From Terriglobia bacterium (lineage in GTDB: Bacteria; Acidobacteriota; Terriglobia; Bryobacterales; Bryobacteraceae), in assembly GCA_020073445.1 (NCBI GenBank), contig JAIQFE010000003.1:124001-188000 (forward strand): a stretch of 64,000 nucleotides of DNA. The letters are read 5' to 3'. The position numbers were made by a program, and so were the translations under genes. Numbering within the stretch: position 1 is the first letter of the stretch; each line of letters opens with the position of its first letter. Of the stretch, positions 26,480-36,823 are shown one piece after another. Under the pieces are notes generated by a model. It was not told the origin of the DNA. It searched no databases and saw nothing but the letters and a program-made list of their open reading frames with translations.

Positions 26480-27040
26480 ATGGATGGGTTTTGCGGGGAA
26501 GGAACCGCTATTAATTCCTTCTCTCTGGTGGCATACGTTCCCGAGCCGTTAGCTGGCTTTATCGAACGCCTCCGCCAGGAAATACAGCCGGGATGTAAAG
26601 GACGCAGCCACCTTACCTTCCTCCCGCCTCGCCCTCTCGACATCCCCCTCGAACAGATCCGTAGCCAACTGGAAGCCGGTTTACGAAATCAGCCCGCCTT
26701 TCGCGTGGAACTGTGCGAAGTGCGGGTTTTCCCGGTCTCCGAGGCGGTCCATCTTTCGGTAGGCGCGGGGTGGGCGGAGGCAAAGCGGATCCACGAAGTG
26801 CTGCATCGCGGCGACCTGTGCTGCCAGGAGTCGTTCGACTATCATCCCCATGTGACTCTGGCGCACGATCTCGATTCCGCGAATGTAGCTGCGGTGGCCG
26901 AGCTCGCGCGGCGCCGCTGGCAGGAATACTCCGGAGTCCGGAACTTCCTGGTCGACACCATAACGCTGGTCCAGAACACGCTCGAAAACGATTGGACCAC
27001 CCTGGGAGAGTTCGCTCTCCGCGTGCCGGTTTCGGCGTAA
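26480..27040 (+). CDS. 2H phosphoesterase (2'-5' RNA ligase family) protein
   Basis: The 186-residue protein has the two H-x-T motifs of the 2H superfamily: SHLTFLPPRP near residue 43 and YHPHVTLAHD near residue 118. These enzymes act on 2',3' or 2',5' phosphodiester bonds in RNA or nucleotide products. The annotated ATG gives MDGFCGEGTAINSFS. The family-like N-terminus seems to begin at INSFSLVAYVPEP, which is preceded by a GGAAGGAACC ribosome-binding-like sequence but starts at ATT, so the true start is uncertain. Confidence 0.85.
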   Translation: MDGFCGEGTAINSFSLVAYVPEPLAGFIERLRQEIQPGCKGRSHLTFLPPRPLDIPLEQIRSQLEAGLRNQPAFRVELCEVRVFPVSEAVHLSVGAGWAEAKRIHEVLHRGDLCCQESFDYHPHVTLAHDLDSANVAAVAELARRRWQEYSGVRNFLVDTITLVQNTLENDWTTLGEFALRVPVSA

Positions 27041-27050
27041 TTCTCTTACT

Positions 27051-27554
27051 TCACTCCCCAAACATTTCCAACTGGTTTTCTTTATCCTTAGCCGCGCCCT
27101 CTTTGACCCGTCGCCGTAGGGGGCTGCCGATGACCCCCAGCACCTGAACTGACTCCAGTGCCTGCTTCGGCACGAAGACGCGTTGATTCTGAAAGGTCGG
27201 GTCAGGCGGAATCACGCTATAGCCAGCCGGTTCGGTCTGAAGAAGATCGTTGGGGATGAGGCCTTCCAGCGTATCCCCGTCGCGGAACTTGAGTTGTATC
27301 CACAGTCCGGCGGTCTTGGGGCGGGCGGCGAAGGCCCGATTTCGCTTCCAGGATTCGGTGTTTTCGAAATCCCGCACGAAACAGACGGCTTTGGTCTCCG
27401 AGTAGGGAACCTGGATGAGCGTCCCCTCCGGAGTCAGCAGTTCCAGGGCGTCCGCCTGGAGCCCGCCGGGGGTCTGGACGAACCCCTGCAAGGCTTCCCG
27501 GTCGAATCGGGCGACCAAAACCTTCTTGTTTGCCGCTGAAGCCCTTCCAAACAA
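27051..27554 (-). CDS. Hypothetical protein
   Basis: The 167-residue soluble protein is of unknown function. It starts at TTG 27554. It has beta-strand-like stretches (KKVLVARFDREALQGFVQ, DGDTLEGLIPNDLL) and a charged C-terminus (RRRVKEGAAKDKENQLEMFGE). Repeated V-x-V-F-D-x-x-x-L-x-G patterns suggest tandem small beta domains, similar in layout to PilZ-like folds, but no PilZ motif is present. It diverges from the xer-type recombinase gene across 27 bp. Confidence 0.6.
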   Translation of the reverse strand: MFGRASAANKKVLVARFDREALQGFVQTPGGLQADALELLTPEGTLIQVPYSETKAVCFVRDFENTESWKRNRAFAARPKTAGLWIQLKFRDGDTLEGLIPNDLLQTEPAGYSVIPPDPTFQNQRVFVPKQALESVQVLGVIGSPLRRRVKEGAAKDKENQLEMFGE

Positions 27555-27581
27555 TTTCGCAAGTATTGTATCATTAGCACG

Positions 27582-28508
27582 ATGCAGCCGTTAGCTCCGG
27601 TGGCGACGCCACCTTCCGGCTTAGTGAGGCCACTCTCGGGGCTGGCGGAGTCTTTTTTGAACTTTTGCCGTGTGGAAAAGGGGCTCGCGAACCACACGCT
27701 TTCGTCCTATCGTCTAGATCTAGAAAGGTTTAACTCGGAACTTCCAGTGCCAGAGCAGCAGGCCACGGCGCAGCAGCTCGCGGATTACGTAGAGTCCATG
27801 TACGGGGCTAAGTACTCGCCGCGCTCGATCGCACGCCATATCGCAACGCTCAGAAACTATTACCGTTTCCTGGCGCGGGAGGGCGAAGTGAGCCAGGATC
27901 CGGGCGAATTTCTGGCGTCGCCGAAGCAATGGTCGACCTTGCCGAAGTACCTCAACCGGGACGAGGTCGAGAAGCTTCTGGAATCGCCTGACGGCTCAAA
28001 CCCTCGCGGATTGCGGGATCGGGCGATGCTTCAACTGCTGTACGCCACCGGATTGCGGGTATCGGAATTGTGCGGCCTGGAGCTGACAGGCGTCGAGCGG
28101 CGGATGGGCGTGCTGAAAGTCATCGGCAAAGGCAACAAGCAACGCGTGGTTCCTTTTGGCGAGCCGGCCGGTGCCGCGATCGACCGCTACCTGGCGGATG
28201 GCCGGCCGAAGCTGCTGAAGGGCCGCGCGAGCCGGCACTTATTCGTCACCGGACGCGGATCCGCGATGACCCGGCAAACATTTTGGGCTTTGCTGCGTAA
28301 GCACGGACGCAGTGTAGGAATCTTCCGCCGGCTGACCCCGCACGTCGTCCGGCATAGTTTTGCCACGCATTTGGTGGAGGGCGGCGCGGACCTGCGCAGC
28401 GTCCAGATCATGCTGGGACACGCCGACATTTCCACCACGCAGGTGTATACGCACGTGGCGCGGCGCAGGCTCCGCGAAGTTATCGACCAGCACCACCCCC
28501 GCGCATGA
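27582..28508 (+). CDS. Tyrosine recombinase XerC/XerD
   Basis: The 308-residue site-specific recombinase would resolve chromosome dimers at dif. It has an N-terminal SAM-like domain (LAESFLNFCRVEKGLANHTLSSYRLDL) and the catalytic residues in order: Arg in ATGLRVSELCGL, Lys in IGKGNKQRVVPF, H-x-x-R in TPHVVRHSFATHL, His in LGHADISTTQVYTHV, and the Tyr nucleophile in that last segment. Length and motif order match XerC/D. No phage genes or attachment sites are nearby, so it is probably the housekeeping recombinase. Confidence 0.94.
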   Translation: MQPLAPVATPPSGLVRPLSGLAESFLNFCRVEKGLANHTLSSYRLDLERFNSELPVPEQQATAQQLADYVESMYGAKYSPRSIARHIATLRNYYRFLAREGEVSQDPGEFLASPKQWSTLPKYLNRDEVEKLLESPDGSNPRGLRDRAMLQLLYATGLRVSELCGLELTGVERRMGVLKVIGKGNKQRVVPFGEPAGAAIDRYLADGRPKLLKGRASRHLFVTGRGSAMTRQTFWALLRKHGRSVGIFRRLTPHVVRHSFATHLVEGGADLRSVQIMLGHADISTTQVYTHVARRRLREVIDQHHPRA

Positions 28509-28545
28509 ATCCCCCGGCGCGGCGTAAAGAGAAGGCGAGGACAGA

Positions 28546-29874
28546 ATGAGCGATTACATGTTCATGCTGGAAAGCCACCTGACCGGGGAGCAATTTCGGG
28601 TGGTGGGCCAGATGCAAGCGGCGGCGGCTACGACGGGCCTGAGCTTGTACCTCACCGGCGGAGCTATGCGTGATGTGCTGGGAGGCTTCCCCGTCCGCGA
28701 TCTCGATTTCACCGTCGAAGGCAACCCCGCCAAGCTGGTCAAACTGATGACGACCAAGCACGACGGAATCGTGGTTTCAACCGACGAGCCCAAGAAGTCC
28801 ACCCAGCTGCGATTCGAGGGCGGAGTCAGCGTGGAGATCGCCATGGCGCGATCGGAAAAATTCGCGAAGTCCGGCGCGAAACCCACCATTGAGCCTTCGA
28901 CGATCCACGACGATCTGCGCTGTCGCGATTTCACCGTGAACGCGGTGGCTCTATCTCTCAATAAGGCGTCGTTAGGTCTGCTGGTGGATCCCACCAACGG
29001 CGTCGGCGACATCGAGCGGAAGGAGCTGCGCGCGGTTCACAATTACTCTTTCTACGACGATCCGTCGCGGATGCTGCGCCTGATCCGCTTCAAGGTGCGG
29101 TTGGGGTATACAATCGACGAGCGCACGCGGCTGCAGTACGAGAATGCACGCGAGGCGGAAATGCTGACGCGCATTACGCCGGAGGCGCTGGGCCGCGAGC
29201 TGCGGAATATCGCCGCGGAACCCGATTCCCAGGATCTTCTCGTCGCGCTCGAGCAGGAAAAACTCATCGAGCTGTACTCGCCGGTGCTCACCGGCGCGAA
29301 ACTGAATTTGCCGGTCTTTGCGAAGCTCCAGAAGGCTCGCCACATGGTGCCGTTCGGGCTGGACTTCCGCATGAACCCGATGGCGCTGTTTCTATACGTG
29401 CTGTTCGAGAAGCTCAATCCGAAGGAACGCAGCGCGTTGATCGCCGCCGCGGAGCTGACGAAGGTGGAGACCGCGGCTCCCGATAAGCTGGCGACTGCCG
29501 CGAAGAAGCTGGAGCGCGATCTGAAGAGTCCCAAACTGCAAAAGGCGTCGCAGCTCTATACGCTGCTCTCGAAGACTCCCGGGGAACAGGTGCTGTATCT
29601 GGAAATGTATTCCACCCAGCGGATCGTGCACGACCGCATTCGCAATTACTTCCAGAAGCATTTGCCGGCGGCACTCGAGGTCACCAACGAAGTGGTCGCG
29701 GCCACCGGTGTTGCGCCGGGCTCGCCCAAGTTCCAGCGCGTCAAGGAAGAGATGATCGCCACTCGTCTGGACGCACGGCCGAAGAAAGTGGCGCCGGCGC
29801 CCGAGCCGCTTCCGCCTCCTCCGCCCATGTCGGGTTTTGTGCGCGGATCTGGGATGCGTCAGGCACGTTCGTAG
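28546..29874 (+). CDS. CCA-adding tRNA nucleotidyltransferase / poly(A) polymerase family
   Basis: The 442-residue class II nucleotidyltransferase probably adds or repairs the 3' CCA of tRNA. The head domain has the signature LTGGAMRDVLGGFPVRDLDF with the catalytic Asp pair, and the second motif DLRCRDFTVNAVAL follows at about residue 125. A neck-and-body helical region has DDPSRMLRLIRFKVRL. The C-terminal tail is Pro-rich (PLPPPPPMSG). A GAGGA ribosome-binding site precedes ATG 28546. The tail could be a flexible lineage-specific addition. Confidence 0.9.
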   Translation: MSDYMFMLESHLTGEQFRVVGQMQAAAATTGLSLYLTGGAMRDVLGGFPVRDLDFTVEGNPAKLVKLMTTKHDGIVVSTDEPKKSTQLRFEGGVSVEIAMARSEKFAKSGAKPTIEPSTIHDDLRCRDFTVNAVALSLNKASLGLLVDPTNGVGDIERKELRAVHNYSFYDDPSRMLRLIRFKVRLGYTIDERTRLQYENAREAEMLTRITPEALGRELRNIAAEPDSQDLLVALEQEKLIELYSPVLTGAKLNLPVFAKLQKARHMVPFGLDFRMNPMALFLYVLFEKLNPKERSALIAAAELTKVETAAPDKLATAAKKLERDLKSPKLQKASQLYTLLSKTPGEQVLYLEMYSTQRIVHDRIRNYFQKHLPAALEVTNEVVAATGVAPGSPKFQRVKEEMIATRLDARPKKVAPAPEPLPPPPPMSGFVRGSGMRQARS

Positions 29875-29983
29875 CCAACTCGATCTTCGCCGCCTTTTCC
29901 CTTACTGAATCGCAGTTGGAACTCCTGGCCGATTCCAATCATCGCTAACTATGGCGATGGGAATATTGAAGGAGAAAATATAG

Positions 29984-30459
29984 ATGCAGCCGCGAATTGA
30001 CGTTATGAAAGCGGGTCGAGGAGTTATCGAGGCCATGCTGGGTCTCGAGAAATACATTCGTCAGTCAGGTCTGGAAGAATCGCTTCTGAACCTGGTCAGA
30101 ATGCGATCCTCGCAAATCAACGGGTGCGCGTACTGTCTGGACATGCACTGGAAAGACGCAATCTCCCTGGGCGAAAAAGAACAACGGCTCTACGGCCTGG
30201 ATGCGTGGGAGGAATCACCCTACTACACCGATCGTGAGCGCGCCGCCCTTGCCTGGACCGAAGCGCTGACAAAGATCCGCGAGGGGCACGTATCGGATGA
30301 AGTGTATGAAAGGGTACGGCCGCACTTCACGGAAAAGGAACTGGCGGACTTGAGCCTGGCGATCACTTCGATCAACTCCTGGAACCGGCTGAACATTGCC
30401 GTTCGGACCGTTCCCGGAACGTATCAGCCGCCGAAGGCACGCGAGCACTCGAAAACCGC

Positions 30460-30463
<4 letters not shown>
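29984..30463 (+). CDS. Carboxymuconolactone decarboxylase/AhpD-like protein
   Basis: The 159-residue all-helical protein of the AhpD/CMD fold has a CxxC redox pair in INGCAYCLDMHWKDA near residue 46, the key feature of the AhpD core. This suggests peroxide-linked dithiol activity, or a decarboxylase-like role. An AGGAG ribosome-binding site precedes the ATG. It ends inside the convergent haloalkane dehalogenase pseudogene (4-bp overlap) and opens the catabolic-looking patch 30-32.7 kb. Confidence 0.9.
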
Positions 30464-31488
<1,025 letters not shown>

Positions 31489-31504
31489 TTACAGGGAGGT
31501 GGAG

Positions 31505-32662
31505 ATGAATACGACAACGGAAGATGTTGTGATCGTAGGAGCCGGCCCGACGGGTTTATCCCTTGGCGCGGAACTGCGCCTGCTGGGCGTGTCCGCGCTT
31601 GTGTTGGACAAGCAAGCCGCGGGCGAAAATACCTCGCGCGCTTGTGTAGTTCACGCGCGCACGCTGGAAGTGCTGGAGGGGATCGGAGCCACCGCCGAAC
31701 TGCTTCAGCAAGGGCTGGTTGTCCCGATCTTCCGCATCAGAGACAGGAGTCATGTTCTCGCGACCGTCAGCTTCAAGGATCTTAAAACTGCCTATCCGTA
31801 TACCCTGATGTGCCCGCAGGATCGCGTCGAGAGGATTCTTCTCGAGCGCTTTCAATCCTTCGGGGGGATGGTGCAACGGCCCTCGGAGGTATTCGACACT
31901 CGCCCTGTTGGAAACGACCTTCAAGTGCACGTGAAAAGCGGTGAAGAGGCACGAACGATCCACGCAAAATGGGTTGTCGGCTGCGATGGCGCGCATAGCA
32001 TCATCCGCGAACAGGCTTCGATTCCGTTCGAAGGTGGCGCATACAACGAGAGCTTCATCCTGGCCGACGTAGAGATGGACTGGCCTCTGGAGCGCGACGA
32101 GGTGACTCTTTTCTATTCCGAAAAGGGGTTGATGGTGGTGGCTCCCTTGCCCGACAATCGATTCCGCATCGTCGCGACGGTGCAGCAGGCTTCTGCTCAG
32201 CCATCGATTTCGGATTTCGAGGCGGTTCTAAAAGACCGCGGGCCTGAGTACCCCGCCGTGTCCATTCGACACATGGCATGGTCCTCTCGCTTTCGCATCC
32301 AGCACAAGGTGGCGAAAGTCCTTCGTCAAGGCCGCATCCTGCTGGCCGGCGATGCGGCGCACGTGCATAGTCCGGCGGGCGGGCAAGGCATGAACACCGG
32401 CATTCAAGACGCGATCTCGCTCGCGAGTGCGCTCCACCGCACCCTGCGCGACGGTGACGATACGATCCTCGACACATGGCAGAAGGAGCGGCTTAAAGTG
32501 GCTCATTCCGTCGTGGGCCTGACGGACCGGATGACGAAAGTGGCGACGGTACAGTCACCTGTGCTCAAGACGCTGCGCAATACAGCCGTGGAATTGATTG
32601 GGAACATTCCGTTTGCGACACACGCGGCAGCCGAAATACTCTCCGAGCTGACTTACCGGTAG
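31505..32662 (+). CDS. FAD-dependent aromatic hydroxylase-type monooxygenase
   Basis: The 385-residue flavoprotein monooxygenase (PHBH/phenol hydroxylase class) is likely to hydroxylate an aromatic or related substrate using NAD(P)H and O2. It shows the FAD dinucleotide motif DVVIVGAGPTGLSLGAE, the DG motif VVGCDGAHSIIREQ near residue 160, and the GD motif GRILLAGDAAHVHSPAGGQG near residue 280. The start is ATG 31505 because GGAGGTGGAG lies just upstream. An ORF extension of 24 codons upstream has no support. It diverges from the dehalogenase, and the two may be one catabolic patch. Confidence 0.9.
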   Translation: MNTTTEDVVIVGAGPTGLSLGAELRLLGVSALVLDKQAAGENTSRACVVHARTLEVLEGIGATAELLQQGLVVPIFRIRDRSHVLATVSFKDLKTAYPYTLMCPQDRVERILLERFQSFGGMVQRPSEVFDTRPVGNDLQVHVKSGEEARTIHAKWVVGCDGAHSIIREQASIPFEGGAYNESFILADVEMDWPLERDEVTLFYSEKGLMVVAPLPDNRFRIVATVQQASAQPSISDFEAVLKDRGPEYPAVSIRHMAWSSRFRIQHKVAKVLRQGRILLAGDAAHVHSPAGGQGMNTGIQDAISLASALHRTLRDGDDTILDTWQKERLKVAHSVVGLTDRMTKVATVQSPVLKTLRNTAVELIGNIPFATHAAAEILSELTYR

Positions 32663-32703
32663 CCATCGGCATAGACAAAGTGTCCATATCTCGCGGGACG
32701 GAT

Positions 32704-32776
32704 TGTCGCGCGACAGCATATGCACTAAGGTGCCGGCGACCTTACGACTTTTTCGCTCAACCGCGCGATAGCGCGG
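32704..32776. repeat. Palindrome and hairpin upstream of the GGDEF gene
   Basis: TGTCGCGCGACA (32704-32715) is a perfect 12-bp palindrome, and CCGCGC-GATA-GCGCGG (32761-32776) is a short stable hairpin. They lie in the 142-bp gap before the HD-GYP/GGDEF gene. No T-run follows the hairpin, so it is unlikely to be a Rho-independent terminator. The palindrome could be an operator. Confidence 0.35.
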
Positions 32777-32804
32777 GACTTGCCGAGTAAGCTGCCATTG
32801 GCGA

Positions 32805-35057
32805 GTGACTTGCCCAAGGAAGCTTGCCACTGTGGTTACGGCTCAGTCAGTATCGTTGTCTTCAATCGTCGTCTGGGCGGTTCTAGCCGTTTTGGCTGGA
32901 TTCCTGCGAATCCGGCTGCGCGGATTCGGTACCCGCCTCTCGATGCGCTTCTTCGTCGTGCTGCTCTCCATGTCGGCGCTGAGCTGGCCGCTGACAGTGG
33001 CCATCGCGTGCCTGAGCGCACTGGTGGAGAGCGCGGCGTCCATCAAGCCTCGTCCCACCTGGAAGGTGACCGCATTTCACGGAGCCGTCGCAGGACTGGC
33101 AACTTCCGCAGCCTGCGCGACCTATCACGTTTCTGGCGGCGTCTCTTCGCCGTTGTTGATGGTGCTGGCGGCGATCGTCTACTTTATTGTGAGCAGCGTC
33201 GCACTGGCGAAGTTTAACGCGCGGGTTTGGAAGCAATCGTTCTTCTGGACCTTTCCGCATTACGCCGCAGGCGGGGGAGCGGCCGGCCTGCTGACCATCG
33301 CCGACCGTCACAACGGCTGGCAGATCACTCTGCTGGTGGCCCCGATGCTGTACTGGATGGTCCATGCCTTCAAGATGTATCTGGATCGGATCGAACAAGA
33401 GCGCCGTGGGATCGAGGAGTTCAGCGCTCTGCATTTCCGTGTGATCGAATCGCTTGCGGTGGCGATCGAGGGCCGCGATCCGGAGCATCGAAAGCATAGA
33501 AGGAGCGTGTGGAGCGACGGGCTTGAGATCGGGCGGCAGATGGGATTGGGGGATGCGGATCTTCTCGCCCTGCGCACCGCGGCTTTGCTGCGAAACGTGG
33601 GCAAGCTGGCGGTGCCCGAGCACATTCTTTCCAAGCCCGGCCCGCTGACCAAGGCCGAGTTCGACAAAATGAAGATCCATCCGGCGGCCGGCGCGCAGAT
33701 CGTGGAACAAGCCGGGTTTCCATACCCGGTGGCTCCGATCGTTCGGTCCAGTCATGAAAAGTGGGACGGCACAGGATATCCGGCCGGCCTTCGCGGCGAG
33801 CAGATTCCGCTGGGCGCGCGCATTCTGGCGGCGGTAGATTGCCTGGACGCGCTGGTTTCGACGCGCGGTTACCGCCGCGCGTACTCGCTGCAGGAAGCGA
33901 TCCGGCATATGCAATCGGAAGCCGGGAAAAGTTTCGACCCGAAGGTGGTCGAGATCCTGGCGAACTACTATCGCGAGCTGGAACGCCGGGGCGAAGACGC
34001 GGTTTCTCCCGCCCAGGCGGAACCGGCGATTTCTTCCGTCCCTTCTCCTATCGCCGCCGCGCGTCAGGAAGTGCAGCAACTGTTCGCGCTGGCCCAGGAC
34101 CTGGGCAATTCTCTCAGCCTGGAGGAAACGTTCTCCGTGCTGTCCCAGCATGTGAAACAACTGTGCCCGCATGACACGCTGGCGGTCTACATTCGCCGCG
34201 AAGATCGCCTGGAAGCGGAGTTTGCCACGGGCCTGGATTGCGAGCACGTGGGATCGGCCGTGGTCTCGTGGGGCGAAGGGATTTGCGGCCGGGCTGCGGC
34301 AACGGCGACGGCGCTGTTGAACGAAGATCCCATGGAGCAGCTCAACCGTCCGGGTCTCGACCGGGCGACTTCGTTGCGTTCGGGTTTGGCGATTCCACTG
34401 GAAGGATTCAGCGGCGTGGCGGGTGTTCTGTGCCTGTACGCGCGGAAGAAGAACGCCTTCACCGAGGACCACCTGCGGATCCTCTCGGCGGCGGCCACCA
34501 AGGTCGCCGTGGCGGTCGAAAACGCCCTTAAGTATCGCCAGGTGGAGCGCTCGGCGGTGACGGACATGCTCACCGAGCTGCCCAACGCGCGATCGCTGTT
34601 CCTGCATCTGGACTCGGAACTTGCGCGGGCGCAGCGCACGGGTCAAACGATCGCGGTGCTGGTGTGCGATCTGGACGGGTTCAAGCAGATCAACGACCGG
34701 CACGGCCATCTGGAGGGCAATCGTGTGCTGCGGGCGGTGGCGCGAGCCCTGCGGTTGCAGTGCCGGGAATACGACACGGTGGCGCGGCTGGGCGGAGACG
34801 AGTTCGTGCTGGTGCTGCCGGGGCAGCAGCGCGAGTCGGTTAGCGCCAAAGTGGAAAGCTTGACCAGCGCGGTGGCGGAAGCGGGTTATGAAACCGTGCG
34901 CGCGGCCTGCCTGGGAATCAGCGTGGGTGTGGCGTATTACCCGGCTGATGGAGAGGACGCCGAGGCTTTGCTGGCGGTCGCGGATCAGCGGATGTACCTC
35001 GAGAAGCAGCGGGGCGAGGCTGCGAGCGGCGCGGGCGAAGCGGGCGTGCTGGTTTAG
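32805..35057 (+). CDS. Membrane protein with HD-GYP (degenerate), GAF and GGDEF domains
   Basis: The 750-residue cyclic-di-GMP signalling protein has about five membrane helices (residues 18-190), an HD-GYP domain (205-395), a GAF domain (425-575) and a C-terminal GGDEF domain (590-740). The GGDEF has the active-site loop RLGGDEFVLVLPG and, five residues upstream, the inhibitory site REYD (RxxD), so cyclase activity with product feedback is likely. The HD-GYP lacks the HD pair: LLRNVGKL replaces the family's LLHDIGKI, and the HH before E-x-W-D-G-x-G-Y-P is SH. Phosphodiesterase activity is therefore doubtful. The GTG start is approximate. It is not obviously in an operon. Confidence 0.92.
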   Translation: MTCPRKLATVVTAQSVSLSSIVVWAVLAVLAGFLRIRLRGFGTRLSMRFFVVLLSMSALSWPLTVAIACLSALVESAASIKPRPTWKVTAFHGAVAGLATSAACATYHVSGGVSSPLLMVLAAIVYFIVSSVALAKFNARVWKQSFFWTFPHYAAGGGAAGLLTIADRHNGWQITLLVAPMLYWMVHAFKMYLDRIEQERRGIEEFSALHFRVIESLAVAIEGRDPEHRKHRRSVWSDGLEIGRQMGLGDADLLALRTAALLRNVGKLAVPEHILSKPGPLTKAEFDKMKIHPAAGAQIVEQAGFPYPVAPIVRSSHEKWDGTGYPAGLRGEQIPLGARILAAVDCLDALVSTRGYRRAYSLQEAIRHMQSEAGKSFDPKVVEILANYYRELERRGEDAVSPAQAEPAISSVPSPIAAARQEVQQLFALAQDLGNSLSLEETFSVLSQHVKQLCPHDTLAVYIRREDRLEAEFATGLDCEHVGSAVVSWGEGICGRAAATATALLNEDPMEQLNRPGLDRATSLRSGLAIPLEGFSGVAGVLCLYARKKNAFTEDHLRILSAAATKVAVAVENALKYRQVERSAVTDMLTELPNARSLFLHLDSELARAQRTGQTIAVLVCDLDGFKQINDRHGHLEGNRVLRAVARALRLQCREYDTVARLGGDEFVLVLPGQQRESVSAKVESLTSAVAEAGYETVRAACLGISVGVAYYPADGEDAEALLAVADQRMYLEKQRGEAASGAGEAGVLV

Positions 35058-35071
35058 GTCGCGAAAAACGT

Positions 35072-36823
35072 CTAGTTAGGTTCGGGCTGGCTCACGCTGT
35101 CGATCACCAGCACGGGCATCGCCGCTTTCTGGGCTTCAAGCTTCAGCCCAGCCTGTTTCTCTAATGCTTCGAACACGGTCATATCCTGGGGCCGGTACTC
35201 GGCCGGGATGTTCTGCAAATCCAAGTCCTCCAACTTTGCCCCGTCCGGCAACCAGGTCACGTTCACGTCGTATTTGCCGGTGAGTCCAGTCTTATCGACA
35301 ATCGGGCGGCCAGCTCTTACACCAATGGAGGTTATGAGAGCGCCGATCGGCATGTTGTACATGGCCGCTCCGAACGGCGGCACAATGATATCGCCGCAGT
35401 TCTTCCCAGCCTTGATGTCTTCGGCACACCGGCCGTTCTCGCCGAGCTTCAACTTATGTCCACCCGGCAGAACCGTAAGCGCGAAAACCGGCATTTCACG
35501 GTCTTCAATGTGGTACTTCAGATGGAATCGTTCGATCAATAACGACCGCATCATCTCCCACACTTCCGGATTGGTCATGTTCGGATCCGGACCCTTGCCG
35601 ACAATGTCATAGTTTGTGGTTCGTATCCAGTCCGGGCCACCAAAGACCATATTGCCCTGGGTCCTGAACGACTGCACGATGATGCCCCGGAGAGGACGAT
35701 TTTGAATACTGATGCTGCCGCGGCCCGGAGGTCCGAGGTGCCATGCCGGGTTGGTCTGGTCGTTGACCTTCACGGTAGCAACCTCGAATTTCTTGACTGC
35801 CGAGGTGGCGAGTCCAACGAAGCTGTTGGCCTGCTGCGCGAACGCAGCCGGAGCGGTGAGAAAACCTACGACCGTCGGCCCGGCGACGGCAACCAACAAC
35901 GCGGCACCCAGCGCCCAACGCCTGGCCTGGCCCAATTCCCGCGGACTCTCATTTCGCAAAATCGATTGAATGCGTGCCTTCAGATCCGCGCCCGTAATTC
36001 CAGCCACGCAGCTCAGCGGGGAAGTGCTATACAGCTTGCAGACGTTCAGAATTCCCTCGGCATAGTCTTCCGACCGGGCCTGCTCGAGCACCGCCTGATC
36101 GCACGCCAGCTCGCGTTCCTCGATCAGCCTGCGCCCAATCATCCAGACCACCGGATAAAACCAAAAGATTGCCTCAGCCGTCATTTGCAGCGCGGCGGTC
36201 AGGTTGTCGCGCCTTTGCACGTGATTCCATTCGTGGGTGAGGACGGCCTGGAATTGCGGCTCGCTCAGACTGGCTTGCATTCCTTCCGGAATCAGGATCG
36301 ATTGCCGCCAAAGTCCGAATACGCCCGGTTCAATGCGCTCATCACGCAGGTCTCGCGAATTCAGCACCGGCACGCCCCGGAAGCTGCCGGCCGGCACTGC
36401 GTTGCGCGCCGCGCGGTGAATCGTCCGCCAGCTCCTGAACCAGCGGAAAAAGACCACCACGGTACCCATCGCCCAAAGCGTTGCGAACGCCACAAGCAGG
36501 GAATCCGCCCCGATCGCCGCTGGCTGCGGCGCCGATGCGACATGAAAGGGAGCGACGGCCAATGCGCTGCTACCGCCACCCACAATATCGAATACCTGTT
36601 GCGACTGAGCGGGCGTTAGCAGCGGCCGTGCACCCAGAAGGTGTCCCGCATCGACAAACGCCGCGAAGGGTATCAGGAATTTGAGAGACGCCGCCAGCCA
36701 GACTCCAAACCGGACTCGCGGACTATTGGTCCTCAGCATGGTCCGGCACGCGAGCCATGCTACACCGGCCACCAGCGTCGATTGCCACAGGTGGTTCAAC
36801 AGGAACAACAGTTGCTGAGTCAT
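35072..36823 (-). CDS. M56 (BlaR1-type) metallopeptidase fused to a TIGR03435 domain
   Basis: The 583-residue protein joins an N-terminal membrane-embedded M56 peptidase to a TIGR03435 domain. Four hydrophobic segments surround the gluzincin motif VLTHEWNHVQRRDN (HExxH) and the third ligand in EERELACDQAVLE. A last transmembrane helix is near residue 310. Residues 340-583 form the TIGR03435 domain (KKFEVATVKVN...GPDWIRTTNYDIVGKGPDP...MRSLLIERFHLKYHIEDREM). In BlaR1 the C-terminal sensor is a penicillin-binding domain; here an unknown domain takes its place. It overlaps the blaI-type repressor gene by ATGA. The protease probably cleaves that repressor on a signal received outside the membrane. 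Confidence 0.93.
   Translation of the reverse strand: MTQQLLFLLNHLWQSTLVAGVAWLACRTMLRTNSPRVRFGVWLAASLKFLIPFAAFVDAGHLLGARPLLTPAQSQQVFDIVGGGSSALAVAPFHVASAPQPAAIGADSLLVAFATLWAMGTVVVFFRWFRSWRTIHRAARNAVPAGSFRGVPVLNSRDLRDERIEPGVFGLWRQSILIPEGMQASLSEPQFQAVLTHEWNHVQRRDNLTAALQMTAEAIFWFYPVVWMIGRRLIEERELACDQAVLEQARSEDYAEGILNVCKLYSTSPLSCVAGITGADLKARIQSILRNESPRELGQARRWALGAALLVAVAGPTVVGFLTAPAAFAQQANSFVGLATSAVKKFEVATVKVNDQTNPAWHLGPPGRGSISIQNRPLRGIIVQSFRTQGNMVFGGPDWIRTTNYDIVGKGPDPNMTNPEVWEMMRSLLIERFHLKYHIEDREMPVFALTVLPGGHKLKLGENGRCAEDIKAGKNCGDIIVPPFGAAMYNMPIGALITSIGVRAGRPIVDKTGLTGKYDVNVTWLPDGAKLEDLDLQNIPAEYRPQDMTVFEALEKQAGLKLEAQKAAMPVLVIDSVSQPEPN

Noticed and set aside
32883-34709. 608-codon open frame on the - strand
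   Set aside because: It is antisense to the HD-GYP/GGDEF gene. Its translation is rich in Arg, Gln and His with no domain, as expected of a shadow frame in high-GC sequence.
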